This document shows positions 9,304 to 18,326 of a stretch of 33,640 nt of DNA, piece by piece. The first letter of the stretch is position 1, and each line of letters starts with the position of its first letter. A program made the position numbers and the translations under genes. Source of the stretch: Fredericiella sp038205395 (GTDB lineage: Bacteria > Chloroflexota > Anaerolineae > Caldilineales > Caldilineaceae); contig JBBRBX010000064.1 of the NCBI GenBank assembly GCA_038205395.1, positions 1 through 33,640 on the forward strand. Reading direction: 5' to 3'. The notes beneath the pieces were generated by a model. That model was given only the letters and a program-made list of their open reading frames with translations. It was not told where the DNA came from and did no database searches.

Positions 9304-10653
9304 CTAGTCGGCAAGCATTTTCCAGGGGCTGAGCAGGCGACCATCGGGTGCAAAGGCCAATGCGCACTCGCCGACAATGGTCAGGCGCGGGTGCTGCTCG
9401 GCGGCGGCGCGCAGTGCGGGGCTGATCCACATGCGCTCGACATGCAGCGTATTTTCAATCAGCACCATGCGCGTGGCAGGCTGGGGAACGGCGCAGCAGT
9501 GCGAGGCGGCCATCAAGGCGCGGCGGTCGTCGGCCATCACCATCGGCAGGCTGCCGCGATACATGCTGAAGATGCCGGAGGTAAGGCCATTGGTGTAGGT
9601 GGAGACCCAGTCGATCTTACGCGCAAGCCGGGCGGTCGTAATGTTGGCCAGCCCCATGCCGGTGGCGTTGCCGTGCGTCGCCTCGCTGAGGTCAAGCGCT
9701 ACAATCACGGCCACATCGACGGCGCCAAAGCTCTCAGGCTGGCGCGGGATCAACAGCCGCCCAATGATATTGGTGTCCATACCCGTGCCGCTGACATTCT
9801 TGCCCATCTCGCGCACGGCCAGCACGTCGATTTGGGGGAAAGGCAAGCTGGCCATCAAGCTTTTGGCCTTGCACAGCAGTTCCACCTCCGGCTGCGCGCC
9901 GATGGCGGCGGCATCCAGACAGACGACCTCCGCTGTCTCATCATAGGCGTTTTCCACCACGGCCACCGCCCCGATCAAGTTGGTCGCCAGCGCATAGACG
10001 CGCGCCGCCGGCATCAGATAGCGCTGGAAAGCGGCCCCGCCCAAGGCGTGCATGGCCAGCGCGCCGCGCTGCTTGCCCAGACCGATCACCGACATCTTAG
10101 CTGGGCCGCTCTCCACCTCACCGCGAAAATCGGTGTGTGGCTTGATGCGGCAGACGAGCAGGGTGTAGTCGGCGGCAGCCGAGTCCAGCCCCTGATAGAG
10201 CGGCATTCCTTCGGGCAGAGTCTCATCCTGGAGGCTTTCACCCTGAAGACGGCCAATCTCGCGCACTTCCATGGTCGCGCGCACGGGTGCGCCCACACTG
10301 GCCGGCGTCACGCCTAACTGCGCCAGCACGTCGATCTGCCCTTCCGCCGTGGCGCCGCCGTGGCTGCCCATGGCCGGGAAGACAAACGGCTCCAGCCCGG
10401 CCTCCCGCAGCCGCTGCACCACGGCGCGCACGATGACCGGCACATTGGCGACGCCGCGGCTGCCCACGCCCACCGCCACAGTCGCCCCCGGCTTCATGCG
10501 CGCAAGCAGTCCGCCGGATTCCAACGCCGTGCGCGTGGCCGCCGCCACATCATCCACCTGCGGCGCGTCAAAGCGCTGCTCAACTTCCAACAGCGTCGAA
10601 GGCAGGGGAGAAGCAAACTCGATCTGCTGGATCTGGCTAAAGAAATGCTGCAT
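9304..10653 (-). CDS. LarA-like (DUF2088/Lar_N) lactate-racemase-family protein
   Basis: A 449-residue cytosolic protein of the nickel-pincer (LarA) superfamily. LarA enzymes racemise or epimerise 2-hydroxyacids using a covalently bound nickel-pincer nucleotide. Candidate catalytic residues are seen at family-like spacing: His near 98 in GSHGG, His near 173 in KPHTDFRGE, Lys near 186 in SGPAKM (possible cofactor lysine) and His near 202 in AMHALGG. The lysine-to-last-His spacing of 16 equals the one I remember for lactobacillar LarA. ATG at 10653 is used with GGAGAG upstream; ATG at 10665 is an alternative. Its neighbour across a 109-base divergent promoter region is a sugar epimerase, suggesting hydroxyacid or sugar-acid metabolism. 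No larB, larC or larE for cofactor synthesis is in the window. The substrate is unknown. Confidence 0.8.
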   Translation of the reverse strand: MQHFFSQIQQIEFASPLPSTLLEVEQRFDAPQVDDVAAATRTALESGGLLARMKPGATVAVGVGSRGVANVPVIVRAVVQRLREAGLEPFVFPAMGSHGGATAEGQIDVLAQLGVTPASVGAPVRATMEVREIGRLQGESLQDETLPEGMPLYQGLDSAAADYTLLVCRIKPHTDFRGEVESGPAKMSVIGLGKQRGALAMHALGGAAFQRYLMPAARVYALATNLIGAVAVVENAYDETAEVVCLDAAAIGAQPEVELLCKAKSLMASLPFPQIDVLAVREMGKNVSGTGMDTNIIGRLLIPRQPESFGAVDVAVIVALDLSEATHGNATGMGLANITTARLARKIDWVSTYTNGLTSGIFSMYRGSLPMVMADDRRALMAASHCCAVPQPATRMVLIENTLHVERMWISPALRAAAEQHPRLTIVGECALAFAPDGRLLSPWKMLAD

Positions 10654-10707
10654 AAGGCTCTCCATACGGGTGGCCGCTGTGTTCGCACAGGGCAAAAAGA
10701 TAGCCTC

Positions 10708-10726
10708 AGTATAGGTGTAGTATACT
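10708..10726. promoter_or_regulatory. Divergent promoter region with repeated AGTATA
   Basis: The 109 bases between the divergent LarA-like and epimerase genes contain AGTATAGGTGTAGTATACT at 10708-10726, a direct repeat of AGTATA spaced by 11 bases. Read on either strand it gives TATACT-type -10 boxes (10721-10726 for the epimerase; two copies toward the LarA-like gene). No clear -35 was found. Shared control of both genes is likely but inferred. Confidence 0.4.
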
Positions 10727-10762
10727 GGGGCTGCAAACCATCCCACCCAGATTGAGGCGGCC

Positions 10763-11626
10763 ATGCAGTACGGTGCACACATCTACATTTTCACCCAGCG
10801 CTGGGCGGACGATCAGCTTTGGGTGCTGGACGCAGCCAAAGAGGGGGGGCTTGATCTGGTCGAACTCTCCGTCGGCGACGATGTCCACTTTACGCCCAGC
10901 CGCACACGCGACCACGCCCGCGCGTTGGGGTTGACCCTGACTGCCGGCCCCGGCGGCGTCTGGCCGCTGGAATGCGACCTTTCGTCCGACGATCCCGCGG
11001 CGCGCGCGGTGGGGCTGGCCTGGCACAAGCGCCAGGTGGCGCTGTGCGCCGAGTTAGGAGCCGCAGCTTATGCCGGCGCGCTCTACGGCCACCCCGGTGT
11101 AGTCAAGCGCTGCCGCCCGCCAATGGAAGAGTACGCCGTCATCGCCGAGGGGCTACATGCGCTGGCGGAATATGCCGCCGCGCGCCATGTGCGCATTGTG
11201 CTGGAGCCGATGAGCCACTTCCGCACGCACATCGCCAACAACGCCGCGCAAATCATGCGGTTGATCGAGCAGGCCGGCCACCCCAATCTCTACGCCCTGT
11301 TCGACACATATCATCTGATCAGCGAAGAGCGCAGCTATGGCGACGCCATACGCACGCTGGCCCCGCGCCTGTGGTGCGTCCACGCCTGCGAGAACGACCG
11401 CGGCGTCCCCGGCGGCGGCCTCGTCCCCTGGGACGACCTCTTCGCTTCGCTACACGAAATTGGCTTCGACGGCCCGCTGATCCTGGAAGCCTACAACTCC
11501 CGCATCGCGGAGGGCGACTTCGCCTACAGCCGCGGCATGTTCCACAACGTCTGCCCCGACGCCGATGCCTTTGTCCGCCAGGGGGTGGCGTTTCTGCAGG
11601 CGCAGGTGGCGCAGCGTTGGCGTTGA
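10763..11626 (+). CDS. Sugar phosphate isomerase/epimerase (TIM barrel, AP_endonuc_2 family)
   Basis: A 287-residue protein of the xylose-isomerase-like TIM-barrel superfamily, which includes ketose 3-epimerases, IolE/IolI and hydroxypyruvate isomerase. The usual metal ligands can be picked out: Glu 148 in VLEPMSHF, Asp 181 and His 184 in LFDTYH, His 207 in CVHACEND, and Glu 242 in LILEAYN. This pattern (Glu, Asp-x-x-His, His, Glu) fits a divalent-metal aldose/ketose epimerase. The start MQYGAH at 10763 gives the normal length. It is divergent from the LarA-like gene and convergent, with 22 bases between, with the ROK kinase that ends the glycoside operon. A role in sugar catabolism is likely from context; the substrate cannot be read from sequence. 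Confidence 0.87.
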   Translation: MQYGAHIYIFTQRWADDQLWVLDAAKEGGLDLVELSVGDDVHFTPSRTRDHARALGLTLTAGPGGVWPLECDLSSDDPAARAVGLAWHKRQVALCAELGAAAYAGALYGHPGVVKRCRPPMEEYAVIAEGLHALAEYAAARHVRIVLEPMSHFRTHIANNAAQIMRLIEQAGHPNLYALFDTYHLISEERSYGDAIRTLAPRLWCVHACENDRGVPGGGLVPWDDLFASLHEIGFDGPLILEAYNSRIAEGDFAYSRGMFHNVCPDADAFVRQGVAFLQAQVAQRWR

Positions 11627-11648
11627 GTCGCGGGCCGGCGCCACAAGG

Positions 11649-12632
11649 TTATTCTGTTCTCAGAACCAATCCTGCGGCGCCGATGACGCCGGCATTGTCG
11701 CCCAACTCGGCGCGGACAATGTCTACGGTTACGTAGCCCCTGGAGATGAGATAACAGCGTTCGCGCATGGCGCGCCGGATCGGCGCAAGAATAAGCTCTC
11801 CTACATCGGCCATACCTCCGCCAACAACGATCTTTTCCGGCTCAAACAGGGAGACTACCGTGGCGAAGCCAAAACCCAGCAGTTCGCCGGCTCGCCTTAC
11901 AATGCCATCGGCAGCCGGATCGCCCTGCGCGGCTGCCGTAAAAACCATGGCAGTGGTTACATTCTGTGCTTGACCGCCCGCCAGATCACGAATAAGTGTG
12001 TCCCGGCCACTCTCTACAGCTTGCCGGCCCTGGCGAGCAATGGCCGGCCCAGCCGTCTGCGTTTCCAGGCAGCCGGCAATCCCGCAATCGCAGGGAAAAT
12101 TGTCGCCAGTCTCAACAACGATGTGGCCGAACTCGCCGGACATGCCATGCCGGCCCACATACAACTTGCCGTCAATCACGATGCCGCAGCCCAGCCCTGT
12201 GCCCAGCGTGATCATGATCAGATTACGGCTGCCGCGGCCCGCTCCCATCCAAAGCTCGCCCAACGTCGCGACATTGGGGTCTGAATCTACAAAGATGGGC
12301 AGCCCCAGTTCGCTGCGGATGGCATCCAGCGCAAAGACCCCCTGCCAGTGCGCCATTTTGGGGGCAAAGGTCATTGCGCCGCTGACGCGATCCATCCAGC
12401 CCGGTATGCCGATCCCAACACCTTGCAGTTCTTCCAGTCTGGAATCAGCTTGCGCCGTCACAGACCGGATCGACTGGATCAGGGTTTGTTGGCCACTGCT
12501 GGGGTCGAGAATAGGCGATGCAGTGCGCAGCAGTTTGCGGATTTGCCCTGCCCGGTCAACCACGGCCACGCGCAGATTCGTTCCACCAATGTCGACGCCA
12601 ACCGCCAACTCTTTCTGTTCTCTGCTGTGCAC
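11649..12632 (-). CDS. ROK-family sugar kinase
   Basis: A 327-residue ROK protein without an N-terminal DNA-binding helix-turn-helix, so a kinase rather than a repressor. It has the phosphate-1 motif VDIGGTNLR (about 13-21), the catalytic Asp in VDSDPNVATLGE (family consensus ENDANAAALGE, here Asn replaced by Ser and Ala by Pro), GTGLGCGI, GEFGHIVVE and the zinc site CDCGIAGCLE. Expected reaction: ATP-dependent phosphorylation of glucose, another hexose or an amino sugar. The start is GTG at 12632 after AAGGAAAGG, 23 bases downstream of the dehydrogenase gene. It is the last gene of the operon that starts with the sugar-binding protein at 20748, which suggests it phosphorylates a sugar released by the two hydrolases. 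Confidence 0.9.
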   Translation of the reverse strand: MHSREQKELAVGVDIGGTNLRVAVVDRAGQIRKLLRTASPILDPSSGQQTLIQSIRSVTAQADSRLEELQGVGIGIPGWMDRVSGAMTFAPKMAHWQGVFALDAIRSELGLPIFVDSDPNVATLGELWMGAGRGSRNLIMITLGTGLGCGIVIDGKLYVGRHGMSGEFGHIVVETGDNFPCDCGIAGCLETQTAGPAIARQGRQAVESGRDTLIRDLAGGQAQNVTTAMVFTAAAQGDPAADGIVRRAGELLGFGFATVVSLFEPEKIVVGGGMADVGELILAPIRRAMRERCYLISRGYVTVDIVRAELGDNAGVIGAAGLVLRTE

Positions 12633-12655
12633 AATGCTGCCTTTCCTTACTGCGG

Positions 12656-13668
12656 CTACTCCACCTGCGTCCAGTCCAGAATAACACCCATGGCCGTACC
12701 GCGCTGCGTGATGAGGAGCGAATACGCCTCGGCTGCCGCGCGGGCGTCAAGACGGCAGCTGATCAACGAGGCTACATCCATCTGCCGGCGAGACAGATAG
12801 GTAAAAAAGAGCGCCGCCATTTGCGCATGGGACCAGTAGGCATAGTCGGATGATGTATCGGGTGGGTTGGTGTCATGGGCGCCTACGATGCGCAACCCGC
12901 GGGTTACCACATCACCGGTCAAGTGCTGCAGGCTGGGCGTGCCGGTATCTCCCAACAGCAGCACCGTGCCAAAGCGGCGGGCCAGGGTGAGGGCTGCGGG
13001 AAACACAGCCGGGTGACCGGTCACATCGTAGACCACATCGGCCAGGCGTCCCGCGGTGAGTTCCTGTACAGCCTCCAGGGCATCGCCGGCACTGCAGGCC
13101 AAGGCAAAGTCAGCGCCGTTCGTGCGCGCCAGCGCCAGCCGCGCTTCCGCCGGATCAACCGCAATAATCCGCCGGGCGCCGCTCAGTCGGGCATACTGCA
13201 CGACCAACTGGCCAAGCTGCCCCAGACCGATGACGACGACATCATCCCCAAGACATGATTGGCCCGGCGCAGACCGTTCTGAACAATACCCGCCAGCCCA
13301 AACCAGGTGGCCTCCTCGTCGGTCACGGTATCGGGTATAGGGAGGCAGTGCTGGGCATCGACAAGCACCCGCTGCGCGTGGCGGCTGCGCGTGGCAACCC
13401 TCTGGCCCGGTGCGATCCCTTCTACCCCAGATCCGACTGCCACCACCTCACCGGCGGAGCTGTAGCCCGGATAGAAGGGATACTGCACCCACTGGTCCCA
13501 GTGCGTGCCGGGCGCAAAATTGCGCTGGTAACAGATACATTCGGTGCCCGAACTGATGAGCGTTTTACGGGTGCGAACCAGAACTTGACCAGGGCCGGGC
13601 TGCCCCACCGGCTCCCGCCGTAATTCCAGCTTTTCTTGACCCGTGAAGACAACAGCCAGACTTTCCAT
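12656..13668 (-). pseudogene. Zinc-type medium-chain dehydrogenase/reductase, frameshifted
   Basis: Two minus-strand frames together make one MDR-family dehydrogenase. Residues 1-141 (13668 to about 13246) carry the GroES-like half, including SSGTEC and PGYSSAGEVVAVG. The second frame, from 13246, continues exactly where expected with DDVVVIGLGQLGQLVVQYA, the NAD(P)-binding Rossmann start, and ends at 12656. Adding one G to the four-G run (plus-strand CCCC at 13246-13249) would restore a continuous protein of about 337 residues, the normal length. The rest is intact with no other lesion, so a sequencing or assembly error in a homopolymer is at least as likely as a true pseudogene. The structural-zinc lobe cysteines are absent, as in several sugar/polyol dehydrogenase subgroups. 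GAGGAG precedes the start. It lies between a hydrolase and the ROK kinase in the operon. Confidence 0.85.
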
Positions 13669-13730
13669 GCTTTTCTCCTCGCTTGGACATCAGATAGGAC
13701 ATCGGATACCGGCCATTTGGTGGCTGCCGG

Positions 13731-15323
13731 TCAAGCGGGCTGGCGTTCCAGGACGAGCACCCAATCCTGGGCCAGCGGCACGTTCGGCGCCTGCCAGCCG
13801 CCATCCGCAGAAACAGCCACCGCTCCCAGATCATATTCGTTGCCCGTAATGGGGTCAAAATAGAAGGCGCGGTAAGCGATGTTCTGCTCGAGTTCCTTCA
13901 GCAGCGGCCCACTCCACTGGTAAATGCGCGCGGGAATATAGACAAACCGCACCTCGCCAGGAACGCCGGCTGCATACGGCAGAAAATAATTCTCGGCACT
14001 CCAGCGTGGCTCGGCCCAGTCAGGATAAGGTTGGAAACGCCACCACGGGTAGCGCATCAGCAGGGCTTTAGCCAGCCCCAACTGGCGCGCGCCCGGCAAC
14101 TGGGCCGCCTCATCCCACGGCGTATTTTCGTATGTGCCACCATGTGGTGAAGGGCCGTGAGGCTGAAGCCGCGTGTTCATCTGCCAGATGCCGCCCGCGC
14201 CGTATGTGTGGCCGGCTGCGCCGCTGAGGACGGCGCTCCAGAACATGAAACGCTGCACCCCTTGCCAGGAGGCTTGCATGTGGCCTTCGTAACAGACTTC
14301 CCCGATGAGCACCGGCATCTCCGGCATCCGCTGGTACTCGGCAGTAACCCCCGTGACGGTCGATGGCGCGGTCAGCCAATCCCCGTGACCGGTCTGGAGC
14401 ATGTCAAAGTCGATTACCGCATCATCTTCGACCTGATCCCGTCCCATGCGAGTAGGATGGATAGTCACCAGGTTGTGATAGGGATCGACAGCGCGCACAT
14501 AGCGGCCGATCTCGGTCCATCCCTGCTTCTGGAAAAGCGCATCGTCGTCCCGCTGTGTGGATAGGTAGTAGGGCATCGTCGCCTCACCCGCCAGACACCA
14601 GACGACCGGATAGCTGCCCCAGCGTGCAATCAGATAGCGCCAGTGTTGTTTCATGCGCTCGACGCCCAGCCACGGCAGATGGTAACCCCAGGCAGCCACG
14701 ATGCACGGCGTCAGGCCCGCGCTCACCAACGCTGCGATGCGGCGGTCGGCGGCGTCGAAGTATGCGGGGTTGATGCGCGCATACTCCGGCTCCCACGGAT
14801 ACCCGCCCTCATTAAAGCCGCGCGGATCGTAGGGGGGCAGATCGGGATACAGCCCAGCCACGATCTGGATCACCGTGAAACCCTTGGCCACCCGATCCGC
14901 CGCCAGCGACTGGAACTCCGGCAGCCCCCACCCTTTGCGCTGCACCAGAGCCAGCCACCAGGTGTCGCCCAGCCAGAAGAAGGGCGTGCCATCGCTAAAC
15001 TCTAGGTGGCGCTTGTTCCGGCCAACGCGCAGCCACCCATGCTGCTCCAGCGCAGGCGCAGCCTCTGAAGGCGGCAGTTCCACGCTGCCCTCTCTGCCGT
15101 GCAGGCCGCTATCCACCGTGTCGCTGCAAGTCCAGCGGTAGTGGTGCACACCCGGCAAAGAGGACGCATAGCGAACACGCCACTGCTGCCCGCCTGCCCA
15201 AAAGGCAGGGACGTTCAGCACGCTGCCGTCCGGAGCCGTAAAGGCAACGGTCACGTCGATCTGGTTGAAGGGGTCCGCATGTGAGCTGCCGGAAGTGGCC
15301 TCCAGCTCAATCCTGCTCGTCAT
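13731..15323 (-). CDS. Apiosidase-like glycoside hydrolase (DUF4038, DUF5060-like N-terminus)
   Basis: A 530-residue protein without a signal peptide, so cytoplasmic. Residues 1-85 form a beta-rich DUF5060-like domain (VTVAFTAPDGS, YRWTCSDTVDSGLHG). From about 95 a TIM barrel begins with LEFSDGTPFFWLGDTWW, the hallmark of DUF4038 proteins, which include GH140 apiosidase. Likely catalytic acids are Glu 247 in CLAGEATMPYY and Glu 342 in VLIGEVCYEG; a C-terminal beta domain ends the protein. ATG at 15323 follows GAGGAGGTAGTGAG, and ATGA overlaps the stop of the upstream GH42-like gene, showing translational coupling. Together they probably cleave an imported oligosaccharide inside the cell. Apiose specificity is not established; the family is broad. 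Confidence 0.85.
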   Translation of the reverse strand: MTSRIELEATSGSSHADPFNQIDVTVAFTAPDGSVLNVPAFWAGGQQWRVRYASSLPGVHHYRWTCSDTVDSGLHGREGSVELPPSEAAPALEQHGWLRVGRNKRHLEFSDGTPFFWLGDTWWLALVQRKGWGLPEFQSLAADRVAKGFTVIQIVAGLYPDLPPYDPRGFNEGGYPWEPEYARINPAYFDAADRRIAALVSAGLTPCIVAAWGYHLPWLGVERMKQHWRYLIARWGSYPVVWCLAGEATMPYYLSTQRDDDALFQKQGWTEIGRYVRAVDPYHNLVTIHPTRMGRDQVEDDAVIDFDMLQTGHGDWLTAPSTVTGVTAEYQRMPEMPVLIGEVCYEGHMQASWQGVQRFMFWSAVLSGAAGHTYGAGGIWQMNTRLQPHGPSPHGGTYENTPWDEAAQLPGARQLGLAKALLMRYPWWRFQPYPDWAEPRWSAENYFLPYAAGVPGEVRFVYIPARIYQWSGPLLKELEQNIAYRAFYFDPITGNEYDLGAVAVSADGGWQAPNVPLAQDWVLVLERQPA

Positions 15324-17350
15324 CTCACTACCTCCTCGCGTAGCAGTGGTCTATCTGTTAACGGGATCAGCGCCTGGCGCACAGCGCCATAAGCCGGCAG
15401 TTTGATGGCCACCGCCTGGTATCCGCGCGGGCGCACTTCGATCTGCCAGTCGTAGCCCGACCGGTTCATCACGAATAAAAGGTTGCCCTTTGGGCTTTCC
15501 AGCACACGCACCTCCACCAGCGAGCGGTATTCAGCCGGCACGCCCGTGATATGTATGTCGGGGGCCAGGCTGGAGGGCAGCCATTTGCGGATTGTCTCGC
15601 GCAGCCCCTGGTGCAAGGACGAGAAGTAAGAGCGCCCTAGCGGGAACGCCGAAACCAGCACGCGTCCCCCTGGCCCTGTGGCCACCAGACCGGCCATCCC
15701 ACTGTCGCGGAAGGTGGCAACGACTTCACCGCCGTGCTCCTGCACGTCTACCCGCTCATGGAAGGCATACCCGGCGAACCGTCCCTGTGTATCGACCAGT
15801 GACCAGCCGGAAACGAGATAATAGATGGGCCGGATCAGGTTCGTGCACTGCAGCCCCAAGTGCGCAGCGGCCGCATTGGCCTCTTCCGTGGTGCTCATCG
15901 GCAGATCGACTATCACGCTTCCGCCCCGCTCGGCATACGCCATGATCGCCTGCCACTCATCCTCGGCATAGCCCGCCGGGAAGGGCAGGATGAGCAGCGC
16001 CAGGCCGCTGTCACTTGAGAAGGGTCCCGCCAAGGGTTCCGTCACAAAGGCAACGCTGTAGCCCAGGTCGAGGAAGAGGGCATAGAGGCCGTGTACTGTC
16101 TTTTCGATATCCGCGTCCTGCGCATTTGCCGTCCAGACCACATGGCGCGGCAGGTAAATGCCGACCCGCGGCGCTACCGTCGTCCCCGCAGCAATCAAAT
16201 GCTCGTGTTGGCGCAGTTCGCCAATGACACGTTGGGCGGCGGCGCGGCGCTCCGTATCATAGGTGTCGGGTTCGACCATGCCGTTGATCCACGGCTCCGG
16301 CCCGCACAGCAGCGGCTCCCAGCGGTAAAAGAAAAGTGCGCGGCAGCCATGGCTGAAGACCTTATTGACTTCGGTCTCAAGCTGGATGCCGCGCCAGAGT
16401 ATGTAATTGGCGAAGGGGCCGCCCTGGAACTCGGCTACCCACACCTCCTTGCCGGGCGCCAACGCCTTGAGCAGATCGATGCGCACCCCCACCTCTGCGG
16501 CCGTCTCGTGAGGAGCGCCAGGGTAGCTGCTGTGAGAGGCGTAATCAAGCTGGGACGCAATCCACCAATCCTGGCCACCATGTTCCGGGGCAAATGGGTA
16601 GGTATAGTTGAAGCTGGTGGGTGCGTCGGGCAGGTGCGCCTTGACGATCTGTGCACCGCCCAACAGGAAATCGCTTAAATTGCGGGCAATGAACTCGCGC
16701 CAGTCGCGCCAGAAACCGTCTGCGGAAGCGGTGATCTCGCGCGGCGGCTCGACGGCGTCGAAGCCGGCGAAGGCGCTGCCCCAGCGCTGGTTCACCTCTT
16801 CGATGGCAGCAAACCGCGCCGCTAAGTCCTGGCGGTACTTGGCAACAGTATGCGGGCAGTAACAGGAGTGATCCCCTGGGCCGACGCTTGGCTCGTTGTG
16901 AACATCCCAGGCGAAGACCGCAGGATGATGGCCGAAACGCGCAGCACAATCGGCGATCAACTGATCCCGCCGCTGTCGATACACGGGATGGTCGATGCAG
17001 GCGCGCAGCCAACGGTAATCATGCTCGTGCAATGGATAGGCCTGACCCTGGCGGTCGATGACCTTGGCGTCCGGAAACTCGCGTAGAAAGTCGTTATTGA
17101 CATAGAAAGTCGCAAAACCAAAGAGCACACCGAGGCCCAACTCTTGACAGAGATCCAAAAGCCGGCTCACTTCGTCCAGGCTGCTGTCGAAGCCGATACG
17201 GATGCGAATCGAGTCGAATCCGGTGCTCTTGATCATGGCCAGGTCACGGCGCCAATCCTCTTCTCCATTGGGCAGCCATTCGGGGCGCGTCGCCATGCCG
17301 CCAAAAGGGTATTCATAGTGAGTCCCGATCCGAATCCCATCGCGCATCAT
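15320..17350 (-). CDS. GH42-like beta-galactosidase/glycoside hydrolase
   Basis: A 676-residue enzyme resembling GH42 (clan GH-A). The TIM barrel occupies about 1-380. The acid/base Glu is in WDVHNEP (Glu 153) and the nucleophile Glu in WVAEFQGG (Glu 307). CYC at 163-165 is reminiscent of the GH42 Cys cluster. Residues of about 385-590 look like the trimerisation domain (flavodoxin-like fold, LLILPFPAGY, GGSVIVDLP), and a small beta domain closes the protein. No signal peptide: cytoplasmic. GGAG precedes the double ATG at 17350. It lies 63 bases after the permease gene and overlaps the DUF4038 gene. GH42 enzymes usually remove beta-galactose, but related enzymes act on other beta- or alpha-linked sugars, so the substrate is inferred only. 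Confidence 0.88.
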   Translation of the reverse strand: MMRDGIRIGTHYEYPFGGMATRPEWLPNGEEDWRRDLAMIKSTGFDSIRIRIGFDSSLDEVSRLLDLCQELGLGVLFGFATFYVNNDFLREFPDAKVIDRQGQAYPLHEHDYRWLRACIDHPVYRQRRDQLIADCAARFGHHPAVFAWDVHNEPSVGPGDHSCYCPHTVAKYRQDLAARFAAIEEVNQRWGSAFAGFDAVEPPREITASADGFWRDWREFIARNLSDFLLGGAQIVKAHLPDAPTSFNYTYPFAPEHGGQDWWIASQLDYASHSSYPGAPHETAAEVGVRIDLLKALAPGKEVWVAEFQGGPFANYILWRGIQLETEVNKVFSHGCRALFFYRWEPLLCGPEPWINGMVEPDTYDTERRAAAQRVIGELRQHEHLIAAGTTVAPRVGIYLPRHVVWTANAQDADIEKTVHGLYALFLDLGYSVAFVTEPLAGPFSSDSGLALLILPFPAGYAEDEWQAIMAYAERGGSVIVDLPMSTTEEANAAAAHLGLQCTNLIRPIYYLVSGWSLVDTQGRFAGYAFHERVDVQEHGGEVVATFRDSGMAGLVATGPGGRVLVSAFPLGRSYFSSLHQGLRETIRKWLPSSLAPDIHITGVPAEYRSLVEVRVLESPKGNLLFVMNRSGYDWQIEVRPRGYQAVAIKLPAYGAVRQALIPLTDRPLLREEVVR

Positions 17351-17413
17351 CGAGGCAATCTCCTATCCGAGTGAGTGTAAATGCTTGAGCCGGTCTGCCT
17401 GCTGGATCAGTTC

Positions 17414-18322
17414 TTAGGCTTTGATCCCGGAAAACGCAATTCCTTGTATGAAGGTGCGCTGTGTAAAGAAGAAGAGAACGACCACCGGAACGGTGAGCAC
17501 CGTGGTCACAGCCATCATCCATCCCCATTGGACACCGACGGTGCTGACGAAGACTTGGATGCCGAGTGACAAAGTATATTTGCTGGGGTCGCTCAGATAG
17601 ATCAGCGGGCCGAGAAAGTCGTTCCAACTGCCCAAGAATTGAAAGAGGGCGACAGTGGCAAGGGCAGGCTTGGAGAGCGGCAGGATAATCCACCGGTAGA
17701 CGCCCCATTCTGAGCATCCATCGATAATGGCAGCGTCGTCCAAATCTCTGGGCAGGCCAAGAAAGAACTGGCGCAGCAAGAAAATAAAGAAGGGCGCACC
17801 AAACAGATTCGGAACGATCAGAGGCAGGAGCGTGTTGATCCAGCCCAACTGACGGAAAATGATAAACAAGGGAACCATCGTGACCTGATAGGGCAGCATC
17901 ATGGTCGAGAGCATGATGTAAAACAGGATATTGCGCCCCGGCCAGCGCAGCCGTGAAAAGCTGTAGGCGACCAGGGAACTTGACACGAGCGTCAGCACCA
18001 CGGAAGAGAGTGTGATGGTCAAGGTGTTGCTCAATTGCAGCAGAAAGGGAAAGTAGGCCAACGACTCCGGATAGTTCTGCCAGCGGATGGGGTCCGGAAT
18101 CCAGATCGGCGGCAAGGTGAATATCTGATCCAATTGTTTGAGCGAGGTTGAGATCAGCCAGAAGAAAGGCAGAAAGAACAGGATGCCCACCGTGGCCAGA
18201 ATGAGATGGCTGGCCGCGCGGCGCACAGCCTGGCTGCGTGACCAGGAGAGTTGGTGCTGATCTGTTGCCCCTGCTTGTGGGCCAACTGTAGGCGGCAGTG
18301 TCGTTTTCTTTATGCTGTCCAA
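17414..18322 (-). CDS. Sugar ABC transporter permease, MalG/UgpE type
   Basis: A 302-residue inner-membrane permease with about six hydrophobic helices, the first at about residues 37-60 (HLILATVGILFFLPFFWLI). The cytoplasmic EAA-loop equivalent reads DLDDAAIIDGCSEWGVYRWI, which contacts the ATPase subunit. The family of carbohydrate uptake (CUT1) transporters carries oligosaccharides. No ATG is available near the N-terminus; the start appears to be TTG at 18322, four bases after the MalF-type stop at 18327, with AGGA upstream, so translation is probably coupled. It forms a heterodimer with the protein encoded at 18327-19241. No ATPase gene is in the operon; a shared MsiK-type ATPase elsewhere is the usual solution in this family. 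Confidence 0.94.
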   Translation of the reverse strand: MDSIKKTTLPPTVGPQAGATDQHQLSWSRSQAVRRAASHLILATVGILFFLPFFWLISTSLKQLDQIFTLPPIWIPDPIRWQNYPESLAYFPFLLQLSNTLTITLSSVVLTLVSSSLVAYSFSRLRWPGRNILFYIMLSTMMLPYQVTMVPLFIIFRQLGWINTLLPLIVPNLFGAPFFIFLLRQFFLGLPRDLDDAAIIDGCSEWGVYRWIILPLSKPALATVALFQFLGSWNDFLGPLIYLSDPSKYTLSLGIQVFVSTVGVQWGWMMAVTTVLTVPVVVLFFFTQRTFIQGIAFSGIKA

Positions 18323-18326
18323 AATC

